Positions 25,454-38,788 of a stretch of DNA of 64,000 nucleotides are shown here, piece after piece. Positions within the stretch are counted from its first letter, which is position 1. Every line of letters begins with the position of its first letter. The DNA comes from Paragonimus westermani (taxonomy: Eukaryota; Platyhelminthes; Trematoda; Plagiorchiida; Troglotrematidae). The notes under the pieces were generated by a model. It was not told the origin of the DNA and did not search any database. It saw nothing but the letters and a program-made list of their open reading frames with translations. Both the position numbers and the translations under genes were made by a program. The stretch is from contig QNGE01000946.1 in NCBI GenBank assembly GCA_008508345.1, positions 1 to 64,000 on the forward strand. The letters run 5' to 3'.

Positions 25454-25759
25454 TGTTGTAAATTCCAGAAAAGCTGGATTGTCCACGGAATAGCAGTAGG
25501 CCTGATGGAAATTGAATTTCCCTTTTTTGTAACAGTGAAGACGGAAAACCTTGTTCCCGAGAATAACGCGACTTTATTTGTTCATCGATCACAAGTAAAA
25601 TCAAAAGACGAATGCCAAAAATTACTATGTTCCACTGACAAGGCGTATGCAACAGGTAAGAAGGTATAGGTTGTTTATATGGTGCATGATGATCTACAGA
25701 CATTCACAAATCAGAAGATCGAACGACAGTTACTAAATGTGGTAGTTAATACCACTACG
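25454..25759 (-). repeat. Putative 3' LTR of the nested Gypsy element
   Basis: On the minus strand this runs from cgtagtggtattaac (probably TG-start decayed to CG) to gaatttacaaca, with an aataaag polyadenylation-like signal near 25573. It follows the C-terminal Gypsy sequence, where a 3' LTR belongs, and abuts the interrupted PLE frame. About 306 bp. No second copy was found in the window, so the LTR call rests on position and ends. Confidence 0.55.
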
Positions 25760-28042
25760 CCACCAACGAGCAAGACGGAATAAGGGTCAAGTGGGCAAAG
25801 AAAGCGAAGGTTGTCTTCGCTTGGTTCTGAAGATTTCTGTTCACTCTGATTGAGCAAAAACGTTTTCTGGAGGAAGAAGGCGGTTTTGAGCAAAAGAAGC
25901 CTTCCGTAACACCTCTTCTCTTTAAGATTGTTTGGTCTATTCGTAGGGTTGCTTTCGAGAAACAATTTGGATGGGTTCGGCAGATTTACTGTTTCTGTTG
26001 GCTTGTCATCTCAAACTTGAAAGATATCACTGTCCCAGAACTGCTATGCCGGTTTTGTCCAACGTTTGGTCTCGAGATATCGTCCTCTTTTCTTTACTTC
26101 GAATGTGCCCCACAATATATCAAGTTGTGTGATAAGCCCTAGTTGGTCGGATAGTACATCTCCACTGTTTCAACGAATCCGGTGCACATGTGGCTTTGCA
26201 GACGTTCAACTTATAAAGAACTGATCTTGTCCGCAGAACGGTTTCTTCTGTTCTCTAGTACTGTGGCACGAACTTCGTGTCTTCGATGGTACTATCTTTT
26301 CATCCTTACGTTGCCTCCTCCTTCCCTGTTGGAATCAAAGATCAGGATGTCGAAGTTAGTCCTCAACTTTCTAATAAACATGCATTACGCTGGTAACATG
26401 CTATCTCGGACGTACGGAGTTGAGGTTGTTCGGTAAATAGCCAAGAAGTTCTGCAGGACGAATTGAAGGCCCTTATTCTCTGGTCTTTAACAGGGCTCGT
26501 TTGAAGGCTTCAACAAACATTTTAGCTTACCCGTTCGATTGAGGATGGTAAGCTGATAATCACACTTGTCGAGTACCTAATCGTTGGCAGTAGTTTTCGA
26601 AGAGAGAGGATGTGAACTGAGAACCGTTGTCCGTGACCAACTTTTCTGGCAGTCCGAAACAGCCGAACAGTTCCAATGGCTTTTCTTTTATACTGGTCTT
26701 ATTGGGCTGTCATAGGTTGTGGACTTCCGGCCATGTGGTGTAAGTGTCGACGATGTCCAGATACGTTTGCCGTTGAGCGGTCCCATGAAATCCATACGCA
26801 GCCTTTGCCAGTGTCTTTGAGTTACTGGCCAAGTGTGCAATTTAAGTTTCACAGGGGTTTTCTCAGTCAGTCAGCAAGATGTTCATTTTTGGCCAAATCT
26901 GTCTGCCAGGAACTTCATTCGGCTGATTCCTGGGTGCCCACTGTGGAATTGCTTGAACACCTGTCGTTGGAGAACTTTCGGGACTGGTACTCTGTCGACA
27001 AATATGATGCATCCGTCCACGATCGCAAGAGCTTCCACAACAGTGGAAGTGTTCCATTAAGTCACCTTCGACGTCTGCGCGTGGCCAGTTTTTGCGAATG
27101 AACATCATGACATGTCTCAAAATTGGGTTCAGTTTGTTCATCTCCTTGATCACTTGTGCTATCACTGGAAGTGCTCAGACAGCGTCGCTGAGTATGACGT
27201 GTGCATTATGTTCAGTGTTGACCGCTGCGATTATTGTGTCCTCGTCGTTCGGTGCTTGTGATCCGATGAATCTGGACAAGGCGTCAGCCTGAGTGAGGTT
27301 AGTTGTGGAACGGTATTATATCGCGAAGTCGTAGGCAAGAAGTAATTCTGTCCACCGTTACAAGCGATTGGCCGTGTAAGCCGAGATTCCTTTCTGTGAG
27401 TCGAACACGGCGAGCAACGGTTTGTGATCCGTGAACAATGAAGAACGTAGTCCGTACAGCAATTTGAGGAAACTTCTCACCGTAAAGATTATTGCGAGGG
27501 CCTCTTTCTCGAGCTAGCTTTAGTTTCATTCACGGGGGTTAGACAACCTTGTTAAATGGGGGACTGTCTTTTCAGTCCCATCGAGAAACGTATTAGATTT
27601 CATGGCACATTTTCCTTAGTTAGGTGTGTCCGAAGCCGTAAGTGTTAGCATCGGGTTTTGGTGGTTGTAGAGGTTCGAGGTCAGGAGAATTTGATACGAT
27701 CAAAGGAGTGTTGACAACACTCCTGAGGAATGCTACCCCAGGTGATTGAAACGTAGAATATTAAAACATGCTCGTAACGTTGTTATTTTCAATCCATTTA
27801 CCGACTGTTGACATTATCCCACGTGACAACCTTAGTGAACAAACAGTTCATTCATGCTTGGATTCGGTGGAGTTCCTGCAGCAACGCACTACAGTGACTG
27901 ACCAGCCCCGTGAATGGCCGTTGAGTTGACACGTCCGTCGGAAACAGCATTTTCCGAATGGCTTTTACGTTGACCGTGTCAGGTCGTCGATTGTCTTTGT
28001 TCACAACGAATCCAAGCGGCCACTCTCCGACTGCATAGCTGA
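25454..28042 (-). mobile_element. Ty3/Gypsy (K02A2.6-type) inserted in the PLE, 5' truncated
   Basis: Minus-strand pol in order. The RT thumb/connection is at about 28042-27780 (LGFVVNKDNRRPD, NVKAIRKM, TGLVSHCSALLQELHRI). RNase H follows at 27540-27290 (LEKEALAIIFTVRSFLK, LFTDHKPLLAVFDSQKG, ANRL-RWTELLLAYDF). The integrase N-terminal region is at 27165-26863, and the core shows VDTYTTWPEV near 26730-26750, TDNGSQFTS near 26608-26640 and AYHPQSNG near 26540. A degenerate C-terminal tail and the LTR follow. RT upstream of the thumb, protease, gag and the 5' LTR are missing. Numerous stops show it is dead. The 5' truncation ends almost exactly where the PLE reading resumes. Confidence 0.85.
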
Positions 28043-29080
28043 ATCGTTATCGTACAAATGATACGTTGTTGACACTTCGATTTATACTGCTATCACTCAT
28101 TTCGGCTTACATTTTCACCGCTTTATTAACATTTACCCCTAATCTATCTTTATCTCACGAAGTTGAATCGAAAAAACAGTGGCTTTTTGGATATACCAGT
28201 CACTGGACAACGCTGGGTTCATCGCAATGCAAGATGGAATGATCAGTACCTTCAGTGTTCCAGCCTTGTTCTTGTTGCGTACAAACATGGTTTGGTCAAA
28301 GTACTGTTGCACAGAACCAGGCATATTTGTACCCTTGACTAATTATGGATAGAACAGGAGTTTCAGAGAGAAACTATACTAACGAATGGATGTTTCGAGA
28401 TATTCGTCGAAGCACATACTTAAGCTGAATAGGAGCTTTTAACCGATACTTACGCTTCGAAAGAAGAATGTCTTCCCATTCTTCCCATTCAAAGTTGACC
28501 ATCTAGCCAAAAACAAAACACAAATTACAGTCTACTCTGGCCCGGACGCATGTGATCGTACATTTGCGCTTAATTCAAGTCAATAGAGGACCAGTTCTCC
28601 GCAATAGCGAAAGGAGTTTGTCAAACTCCTCTGTCTCCAATTTTGTGTACCATTTCACTTGCAGCTGCAGTGACGTTTATATAAACAGAACAGATCAACA
28701 ACTGTCACAGCGAATGGCTGAACATATCCCGAACTGATTGAAACAACTAATAACGCACCAACATCAACTTGTTGAACTGGCTGCTCGAAATCCAATGTCA
28801 CCGACTGCTAAGCCTCATATGACAGCAGGTCACCAAGTTGACCGAGTAAACACACTCGAGATGCTGTTGCGCAAAAGAAAACCGAACTCAATGACTTTTG
28901 AGAAGCGATGTTTATCCGAACTTATTAGCCGAAGTTATATGTACAAAAGTGGTTGCGTCAACCTGTCGGATTGCCATGGTAGTGTTTATATAATACTTGT
29001 GTCTGTAAACGTATCTAGTTCCACTGTGTTCTTATCTGTATGATGCATACAGCTGGCATGTTTTACGATTGCGACTGGTG
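28043..29080 (+). mobile_element. Penelope-like element, RT end and GIY-YIG nuclease
   Basis: Continuation of the PLE after the Gypsy insert. It starts at the polymerase active site (YVVDTSI at about 28063, for YVDDTFI), then HRFINIYP, PNLSLSHEVES and FLDIPVTGQ. The thumb follows (NARWNDQYLQ, YKHGLVKVLLHRTRHICT). The GIY-YIG domain is at about 28635-28735: FVYHFTCSCSDVYINRTDQQ, then LSQRMAEHIP. The C-terminal region follows (TAGHQVDRVNTLEMLLRKRKP, FIRTY and YVQKW-like traces) to about 29040. Asp in the YxDD box and several frames are broken, so no activity is expected. In PLEs the GIY-YIG nuclease nicks target DNA to start insertion. Confidence 0.88.
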
Positions 29081-29879
29081 AGAGTAAACGAAGCGTCATC
29101 GTGTAACAATACATGTGTCTTCTCTTCGCCTTGATGAATTAGTTAAAGAGAAGTCGGTGTTTCAAATGTTATCGCTTCTCTAGTAATTTTTCACTGACGT
29201 TCTACCGGTCAACCGGTCTCGTAGATTTTTAAACAATCATTAGAAACGTGCACACTTAGTGAAACTCGTAAGTTTCATAGGAACTGTTTGGTACCGCTCT
29301 TCCACACAAATTTTATCACCTATCCGACAGAGTATACGTTAGTACACGGCACTTACCTAACGGGTATTCAACTTACACTTCTCAATTCGACAGTGGAACC
29401 GTTTTTTTGTGACTTCAATTCATACCATGTTGAAAAGTTAGCCAAATGAATGGTCAATCTGCAGATAATGCTCTCTGCCGACGGGGTCCCCCAGTGTTTT
29501 CTCGAAATTTCGTGAACCATCGGCTTATGACGGTCTTTTTACCTCCAACCTGTTGACCTATTTTCAGACAACGTGGTATCGCAAATGCGCCGGCAACGAT
29601 GGCTGTGTTGATCAAATACCTGTTCGCCAAAACAGATTGCACTAAGATTCCTAATGTCCTTATATGTCTTTGCTATCGAGCTTTGCGTAGCTTTCAGACG
29701 AGATAAACACCCTAGAATTAATATCGCTGTATACTGGCAGTCGCTTATCGGCTGTCAAAGAGACTGACATGCAGTAGGTACTGCTTTCGAATCTACGTTT
29801 CAATAGGGTTTTAGTTCCGCACACGGACCGCTAAAGGGATTTGATCTGCTGATGAGTAGTCGGGGATTTGGATTATTTT
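29081..29879. other. Anonymous DNA
   Basis: No gene is supported. A 62-codon minus frame at 29454-29642 has no recognisable motif. The stretch separates the PLE end from a SINE fragment. Confidence 0.4.
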
Positions 29880-30034
29880 TCAAATCCCGGCCATGGCAAA
29901 GATATGCACTACTGACGAGTTCTAATGAGAGCGAAACTCGAGTCTAGTGCTTCTTTTCGAAAGAGGCTGGCTGGAAATTCTATCTGAATGCGAAGGCTGC
30001 GATGAAATGCGAGTAATGGTCAACTTGAAAATTT
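29880..30034 (+). repeat. SINE-like repeat, family 1, 5'-truncated copy
   Basis: About 155 bases match 48970-49120: B-box end caaatcccggccatggcaa, then atatgcactactgacgag, tctaatgagag, agtgcttcttttcgaaagaggctggctg, atctgaatgcgaagg, and the end gtcaacttgaaaa. The A box is missing, so this is a 5'-truncated or recombined copy. Confidence 0.85.
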
Positions 30035-33000
30035 GATATGCCTTTGTCAACAGCTTTAGGCTACACGCTCAGTGAGCGCAGGCGTGCCCACCGCATGTGT
30101 TCCAGTGCGGAATCGGTACATGGACTGCACTGGAAGATGCGCCCATTTCACGGCCATTCTCGGACTCGCATCCGCTTCTCACCGTGGTCAACAGACGATA
30201 ACGGGACGGTCCGTCAACAAAGTTTGATGTGACTTTAGGTCATTTCAGGACGAGTCAGATACAGGACTGTGAACCATACATAGAAAGTTTACATTAGGCC
30301 CAACACCTGCAGTCGCACAGCGCTTAAGGGACAATGGTTCACGACTCTAGAGTCTGGTTGATCGAAAAGGTTGATAAGACTTTTAGCAACTGAGGCCATC
30401 GAATCTAATGCTTGTGCTTCGTTCGATCAGCGCTACACCTGGGATGGCGTAGGAGGATAACGTGTTAAAATCACTCAGCCGAGCAGATCGGCAAAACTTT
30501 GTCTCTACAATGAAGGACTGGAGTGTGAGTATGACTAGCTGTGTACGGCGCGGTGGGTTTCATCCCTAGTGGGCATATGGGTAGTTTGCGAGTGAACAGT
30601 ACCTGCTGAATTGCCCGTCGAGGACGGGGTGCAACTGATTTTGCCACTCCATGAAGTTGAGCGTAAACAAACGAGTACTGAGGCAGTTGAAGAAACAATT
30701 TACTAGGTTGGCTTAATCGCCACACGTTAGGGAGTAACCTTCGTTTACTACTTTACAGTAAGTTAGATTGCATCCCGGCACAGTTATTTCCCAGAGAAGC
30801 TTTCAGTGTCTCGGTTCTGTTTAGGAACATTTTCGAATTCTTTTGATGACGAGGCTATTGATAGTAAACATTCAAACATGTCCTTGGGTTATAAAGTCAA
30901 TGATCTAGAGGGTCACACAGTGTGTCATCTTCCAACCTCCTGATGTAGGATTTCGATATCTAGCCAGACGTAAAAGCGTAAAATGTGTCATACCTTCATT
31001 GTACCAGAACTCGTGTGCGAATAAACAGATAGCAGATAGCAACGACCTTAGGGATTGAAGATCAAGTGTGCCATGACTGCCTCTCTTCCAACAGGTATGG
31101 TGTAGATGATTTGACACCGTGACACATTCCATTTGCATTCGAAATTTGCCACTAGCTACCAGAACGCACGGATATCAGCAACAAAGAATTCGTCTGTCGC
31201 TGGCTGACAGTTGTGAGCTAAATGCAGCCAACATGAAACGGCAATCAGCTGTAAAATCGAAGTTTTTGAAAGAGCCAGTGAGTAAAACAAGTTGTTTGAA
31301 CGCGTACCGTATTTAAACGAAAGAAATTTTTGAGTGGAGACCGTGGACCGCAATAACGAACAGGCCAAACGAAACATAACTTGCTTGTCACCCGATAGCA
31401 ATCTTCAGTGTATACATTGATGTTTCTCTACGGAAGAAGACAATAGGGCTGTTTAGTGACGCTCAGACTAGTGTTCTGATTTTCTCGATACGGTGGCCAA
31501 ACACGCGACAGAAGTGACGGTTGCAAACGTGTATATGCACTATGTGGGACGTGCCAACAAAGAGATTGGCGCCACACTAGTGTCAACTGATATGAATACA
31601 CGTTGGGTGTGTGAAATATATTATTCACTTTCGTGGTAGCATATTTTCACATACTTCGTAACGAATATCCAGGAGCAATCAGTTTCTCACGTTGAACGTA
31701 TTTTCCGGCTAAAACATCAACAACCCACAGTTCACCCTTAGATAGTTTGTGTTCAAGGGCAAATACGTCATCGCGGCCGGCCTTCAGCACAACACAGAGG
31801 ACGGATGCAAAAGTTTACTTTTTCCAGTTGTGTTCATCACGAATCACCAAACCTTCTGAACTGCAAGACAGATTCTGAACAGCGAAATCAGTTTAGTTTG
31901 TCATTTATATTTGTTTAATGTTCCGCTGATAGATCGTGACGAATAAGTGGTGTGATGAGCTGATTATGTTGAAGTCTTGACAAATGAGACTAGAAAGCCG
32001 ATGAACGTTCGGTTATTCGATTGACGGAAATTTAGTAGGGAAGCGTGACAACCCTTGTATTATCCGGCTTGGACACCATAGTTAGAGACCGCAACTAAAC
32101 AAAGGTAGTCAGAGTCGGCTTTATCAGATCTGTGCGAACTGGGAGGCTTGCCTCATTCTAATGGACATAACAGTCATTGCGGAATTGTGTAGATTGGGAC
32201 ACACGGTCAGTGGGAATATCTGAAAAGTGAAGTACATTGCAGACAATAAGTACGGGAATCTGAATGTGACTACAGGTATGCCCATCGGTCATCTGTCCTT
32301 GGTTGCATGAAGAATGGAATCTCTTCTAAGTTTGCGACCGTTGAACATACCGATCTGTTAACACGTAGTCACTGACGTTCTTATTCTGTTCTGAGGAAGG
32401 GAACCCAGTAATTCAAATGTGGTGTAATTGCTATGAAAGAACAAACCCGTTTACTTGACCTGGGTGTTTCGACAGGAATGAAATAATTTAAGCTCAATAT
32501 GTAACTGGTAAAAAGGTCATAAAGCAGTGTACTGTATACAAAGGTAATATATCGCAAGGTGTGTAATAGAAAGGAATGAGTTTGAGAGGTTCAGTAAATC
32601 AAGACTACCATTTCCGGTCATCCGATTAAGAAACAATCTTGCAGATTTGGAATCATCAACAGAGCGCTGATCGAACAGAGCAAAGGACATTGAAAGCAGT
32701 GAGGGCAGTGATGACGAAGTGTGAAGCACTTGGGATTGAAGACATGAACCAAATGCTCGACGAAGCTTCGTGGGATACATAATTGGAATGAACGTAGCCA
32801 CTTGCGCGGCCAAAAACAGCTGATGACAGGATCTAGTTCAATAACGCATCGCTGAGCGAGTTGCAGATCAGAGTATACTGACAGGTAGAAGTTATGACTA
32901 CAACACAAGCTTTGTATGATGACTTCTAGGAGATACTTTCAAATTTCTACAGGAAGATAAGTTAGTTAGAAGATTTATTGCAGTTTGGAGGACGACAAGC

Positions 33001-36000
33001 TGTGTTCGGTGTGATGAATACAACGCGAAATGACTGATATTGTTACATTTACGGCGAAACGTTTTCACACGTACAAGTGGTTACCGAACAGAGGATAAAA
33101 ACTTAGTGTATGTGACATTGTTGGGGGACTGTGTCAACCTGAGGAAATCAGTGGCCGATCAAGTTGATCACAGCTGGTTATTTCGCATGAATGTAGCGGC
33201 CATAGACCGCGTGTTGCAGCTGACCTTATGCTCTTTCTCCCTCTCTCTCTAGACACCAAATGGTTGTCAACAGTGGAGGAGTTGAGAAAATAAATGAAAC
33301 TAAGATAGACTCAAAGTTTAAATTGTCCTCTATATCACCTTTCAAATCACTTGTCATTTGCCAATAATGAATCCATTATCATGCAAGGGTAATGTTTTCT
33401 GTGACCTCGACTTTTCTGAGCTATCCGATTAGTGGTACACTGATCGGAATTAACAGAACGGAAACCGTATCTTATCTCGAGACGATCGGACAGTGTGAGT
33501 GTTACTTGCATGTGTGTATGTGTGATTGAGAGTTTATGCATATTTAACTGTGGGATTAGGGACGCAATAGTCAATACGGCTACCTTATGAGAACGTGGAC
33601 GAGTACCAGTTCTGGTCGTGACAAGGATAGGTTCTACTGACAAAATGTAACAAATACAGAGCTCGAAGGTTGAGCTTCTTTCCCAGCTAGGCTGCCTAAA
33701 CTACAAGAGTTGTTAACAGTTTTCACTTATATCCAAGTTATAATACTAACATCGTTGTTGATTTTGACACGGTTCCGCACTTAAACCAGTGTTCTCCCAA
33801 CTTCCTTTTTGAAGACATGCTAAATCGCAGGCTGCTGACATCCTGCGGAGGCCAGCAAGGAAAGCGGACACGCTGTACGAAACTATAAGTCTTTTTGTCA
33901 AAGCTCTCATTTTCCGAAGCCACCTGTTCTCTGTTTTCAGCCCATTCCAAGTTTAGTAAAAAAAGTGTACCACACACAAAGGCTGGGTTGACTTCCAAAA
34001 CGCAAATTCGTGTAACCGGGTCCGGGACATATTGAACCGGCTTGTTCTGATACTACAATCCCTCTCATTCCTTAGCATATCTCAGATTTGCTGAAGAAAG
34101 ACTACTTTTGTGCATACATTTATTCGAAAAATAGGCTTACTTTAAAACCTGTTATTATTCAGCAACGTACGAATTTCAATACGGCTCTGTCTCAACTAAA
34201 CGAAAACCTCAATCCAAAGCGGATTATGACGCTCAAAAATGGAATATGGCCTCCAATTTTTTTTAAAATCAGAACGATGTATCGTTTGCGTACATTGTTA
34301 CGGAGAGTGCCGATGTGAATGCTAGCTTTTTCATATAGCATCCATCAGTTACAAGCGCGACGCACAAATCTATCCGTTTAAGTAAAAAATCATATAAACA
34401 TAGTCCAGGGGTTTATAGTGGGTTTGAGACCCAGAGTGTGGATGTGCCACGGCGGTGGATCAATACTTCGCATCTCAAATTATCAGTAAATCACCTTGAA
34501 ACGGCTTCAACTGAACGGTCCTGCATCCTTTCACACATGGTATCAGGAATATATACAACCATCTGAGATCCACTAACACTGATTGTTATCATTATTGAAG
34601 AATACTATTTCTCATTCACCTGCCCATGGAATATGTCGTACCGTCCGCGACATTCGTCCAGTTGTGTAGTAGACAGTCAGCTGTGAAATTCTCCTAGCGT
34701 TTAGATTAATCAGAAATGGTGCGTTCTTCAAGGTGAAATAAACAAAGTTCACTTCAGCTGATCCACCTGTTCTTTAGGCAGTGTCCTCATCAAGCTTAAA
34801 CCATGATTCACGTGAATGAATGAAGGTCGGGAATTCAGGCTGTTGTAAATTGAATGCCACTTACATTTACTGCCGGCCTTCACATTCACATAAACTTCCG
34901 ATTCGTTTTATATAAGTATAGGAATCCAATAGCAAGCAACTAAAATTGTGCGTTATTCAATCCAGGAATTCATTTGTTAGACATCACGAATAAGACCATT
35001 TGAAATCCCATATACAGGTGTTTACACAGGGTGCACCCAACAAATAAGCTGCTAACATATTGCACGTCCTTGTAAATATGTGACATTTTGTATTGTTTCG
35101 AAAGGAACAAATTTCTTACGAATTGACTGATTTTTCTGAAACACTGTATTGGTTTTGTTACAATTAAATTATGGTGTGTTTGTAGAATGTGTAACAATCT
35201 GCCTGTAAGGTTTAGTTTTTATCCGGAGAAAAAAATAATACGAAAACAAATCTAGCCGGAATCATAAACGAAATGAAGCTGAGAACACATCCAGTTTTGT
35301 TCTAGTTGGCTTCGTGGTTTGTGTACACAAGCATTTGAGTGGAAATGAGGCATACACACAGAACACTGTGTTTAGGCAACCTGTTCATCCCTCTCATTTT
35401 CCTTCTCACTATTCGTCCGTATTTGCTCAACTGGCCGCCTGGACCGGATTCACTTGGATACGAAACCACACTGCCTAATCTGTCAAAGACCGCGTGGCCA
35501 CGATTGTTGACAATTGGAAACAACGTTTTTATGCTTTCAAGCACAAACCAGACTCGAAGGATTGTCGGATGATCAGTATTTACGTGATTTGTGCATTAGA
35601 TGTGGACCAAATGAAGTCAGTAATACGAGATTGTTTACGAGGTATTTTTGAATTGCATCGGAAACGCCATGTGCTTCTGTGATGTAGCATGCAAACCTGT
35701 TACATTGTTTTATGGATCTAACAGTATGCTGCTGAAACGCTTACACTGAAATTGGATAAAAACTGCTAGTGCCTTAAACATTACACTTTCTCTCTTTAGC
35801 ATTATTAATGTGAACTGATGTGTACAGTTGCACTTTTCCTGTACTCGTACACATGCGCCCGAATAAATACGAGTTATGCTGATAATACTTTTGTGTATCC
35901 AGCTTCGCCCGTCTATCACTGACATCCTTAGTGATATCCGCAAATTTAATTTGAGTTAATGATCCCCAATTCAAGTGTTGGTATAATGATTCATAAGAGA

Positions 36001-38654
36001 GCCCAGTATTATACTACACGTCCGTTTGGCTGCACGTACTACCACAGAGGTATCCAGATACCACCAGACCATCTCGGAACATTGATTCTAGATTGTTGTA
36101 AGGTCCAGTTCACAATAATTTTCTCGACCGAATATACCTACAAAAAAGTATAACCGTTTGCCCTTAATTACTGAACAACTGGTGAATATGGAAACTTCTA
36201 AACTTTGATAGCTGTGTTTTGGAGACAAACATTCTCAACTGACAAGGCGGTTTTCGATAAATTCTCATCATAAGCTGGTATATTTGCATCAAATGAATGG
36301 ACGACAAGGAATTTATTGACCAAAAACGAAACAAAATACAAGATGACCGGATGAAACGCAAACACAGCTTTATTGCGATGATGACCATAAACAAGATGGA
36401 TTTTACATTACTACTGTTAACTGGATTGAGTAGGAGATAGGGCATCACACTATCGTTGGGTTGAGTGTGGATGCTTGGAGATGGTGGTTGCAAGGAGGTA
36501 AACGAATTGTTTTTGAACAAAAATTCGGATGACGCAATCGTGTACTGATAACGTTTTTTCTCCCATGATGCCCAAGGGTTTGATGTTCGCCTTCTTCTAT
36601 ACACTAAAGTTACTCATACCAGCGAGTTGTACGGAAGTAGAGTTAAGTGTCTTGATCTAATTTGTTCATAAAATAACGTGTTTCATAACGTGCACCTTCG
36701 TTTGTGAGCAGTGTAGCAAGAAGACGAGAGACCAAAAGCAACCGTTGGAAACGTGTATGTGTATTGTGTACAAGACGAATGACGATGCACCGCTATCCAA
36801 CGGATGTCGACACACGACAGTCATGCAGAAAGTGCTTGCGTTCGTTATTCTGTGTTTCCATATACCTTGTAATTAATGTCACACAGTAAGTAAACTCTCA
36901 GATCAAGTGTCTTTTGCCATCACGATACGTGGTGTTAAACCAAAATGTGGGACCAATTGTGAATGAACTACATTCGACCAGACAAGTCAGATATGGGCCT
37001 ACCAACAATCAAGTTAGATCTGGGGACAAGATATTGAGCACTCCAAGTTGTAAGTGGAAAGCGTCCAGCTGAGGCGCAAGAACGATCACATGAGAGCCCT
37101 AGAACTCAGTTACATCGTTTGTTAACTAAAGTCAGGTTAACATTGTGCTGACTAACATTGTACTTATTGAAACAGATGTGTAGCTGTAACAATTTGGTAG
37201 CTATCTCGAAATAAGGCGTGATTTGACCTTGTAGTGCTAGATCCTGAATTCGTGCGCCCAGAGTTTCCCCAACCTTATGCTACCATGAATCGGAAGTCGC
37301 AGGGAGAAAACGATGAGTCTGCAAACAAACTTTATTTATTGATTCACTCACCGTTCACAACAGACTTCAACGTAACAATTAAGGGGTGCTAGGGAGCTGG
37401 ATGTGAGGGCACCTTGAGCACAACCGCACGGCAGCCGCCAGATTGGAAGAGTGCGTCGACAGAAAACTCCAATCGACCTTCAGAATTCAAACAAGCGTTA
37501 GACTGGTTAAGCGGCGTTCCTAACGGTAATAGCTCAACATGGTTATCCCAGTGAATGTAACCTACAGGAGTAGAGATGGTGCGGATTCACTACACAACTA
37601 CAAGCAAAACTGCGATATTTATGCCAGCCCACTAACTTTGATGCTAGTGGTTTGTAGTAAGTTTACATATATAAGGTAATGTGAACAGGCGCCTGTGGTA
37701 CTGGCAAGGCAAATCTCACGTCGCGGGGAGTTTAGAATTTTGGGGACATCGAAGGTGATCTCACTACAACCTACACAGCAACTCACAATGAATAAATTTA
37801 CCAATGGACCTGTTTTGCCGAGTGTTGGAAAGACACCTCATACTAATTAACTGTAATGGCGGTCTGGATGAAAATGTAGGGGGGCAGTAGAGAATGATAA
37901 TTTTGATTCTGAGGAAACCGGCGCAAACCAGCTCACAAATGAGCTATTGTCGGCAAATTTCGGCATCTACTATTCCTACAGTTGAATCCGCTTTTGGGTA
38001 AGCATATCTGATAAGTGGTAACAACGAAACCGGTCCTGCATTTGAGGCGAATTTTGACCACCAAACCCTTACTACTCATGCTACCCTACTGTTTAAAAGT
38101 TGTCATTCGGGAGGTTGAGGGAGGCTTGTTTGCACACTTCCAGTTGACGCTCTCAAAATCCACGCTTACCTCTGGGCTCTACTGAGTATGAGGTAAACAG
38201 CATAACACACGCAAGTAGACTTTATCTGTGTTCTGTCCGAGCCGTACTTGTGTGTTTCGGCCTAGTTGCTGATCTGCTGGTCTGCTGACTATCGGTTTTG
38301 CACACGTGTTTGTGCGTGCGTGTGCGGGCCGTGACCTTTACTGCTACCTTGGCATCGTAGCCAGACTTGTGTGCTGTTTGGATCCTGCTGGCTGCACTGA
38401 CTGTGAATTCGGTCCTTGTAGGTTCTACCTTCTCAAATTGACCAAAGGGGATCAGTTAGACAAAAGGTAGATGCGTTCATTGTGGATGGTACCAGTGTGT
38501 TGTGTTTTGGTTCGATCTGATGTTTGTTTTCGCCTGGTCTGTTTTTGTATGTATGTGTTTGGTTTGTCCGTGCAGTATTGTTGTCCCTTGTGTGTGTGTG
38601 TGCCGATTCTCTTGGGCTGTGGCTGTCCAGCCTGCTCCAGGTGGTTGATGTTAT
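30035..38654. other. Long stretch without a recognised gene
   Basis: Intron or intergenic DNA. A GC-richer block at about 30.0-30.7 kb (minus frame 30471-30725) looks transposon-derived, but no domain is readable. Minus frames at 32517-32908, 33347-33643, 33738-33998 and 36164-36604 (146 codons, the longest) and plus frames at 35339-35682 show no family motifs. No RNA gene is seen. Confidence 0.4.
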
Positions 38655-38679
38655 TGTGTGTGTGTGTGTGTGTGTGTGC
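38655..38679. repeat. (GT)n microsatellite
   Basis: About 12 GT units in a wider TG-rich tract (38290-38680). On the minus strand it creates the His-Thr repeat of a 177-codon frame (38452-38985), which is therefore not treated as a gene. Confidence 0.95.
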
Positions 38680-38788
38680 GTCATCTGTTGCCTTTCGATA
38701 CAGGCTTTTGAGGCAAAAGGCTTTGGTTGAGGGTCCTAATCGCTCTCCTGTTCGGGCGTCCTGACAGTATCCGTGGCCTACGTAAACC

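Noticed and set aside
27150..27180. TCAI string as the G-alpha G5 (TCAT) exon
   Set aside because: It is the antisense of Gypsy polyprotein sequence, with no splice context and no following helix.
36164..36604. 146-codon minus frame as a gene
   Set aside because: No motif, no homology recognised, low-complexity hydrophobic composition and no exon boundaries.
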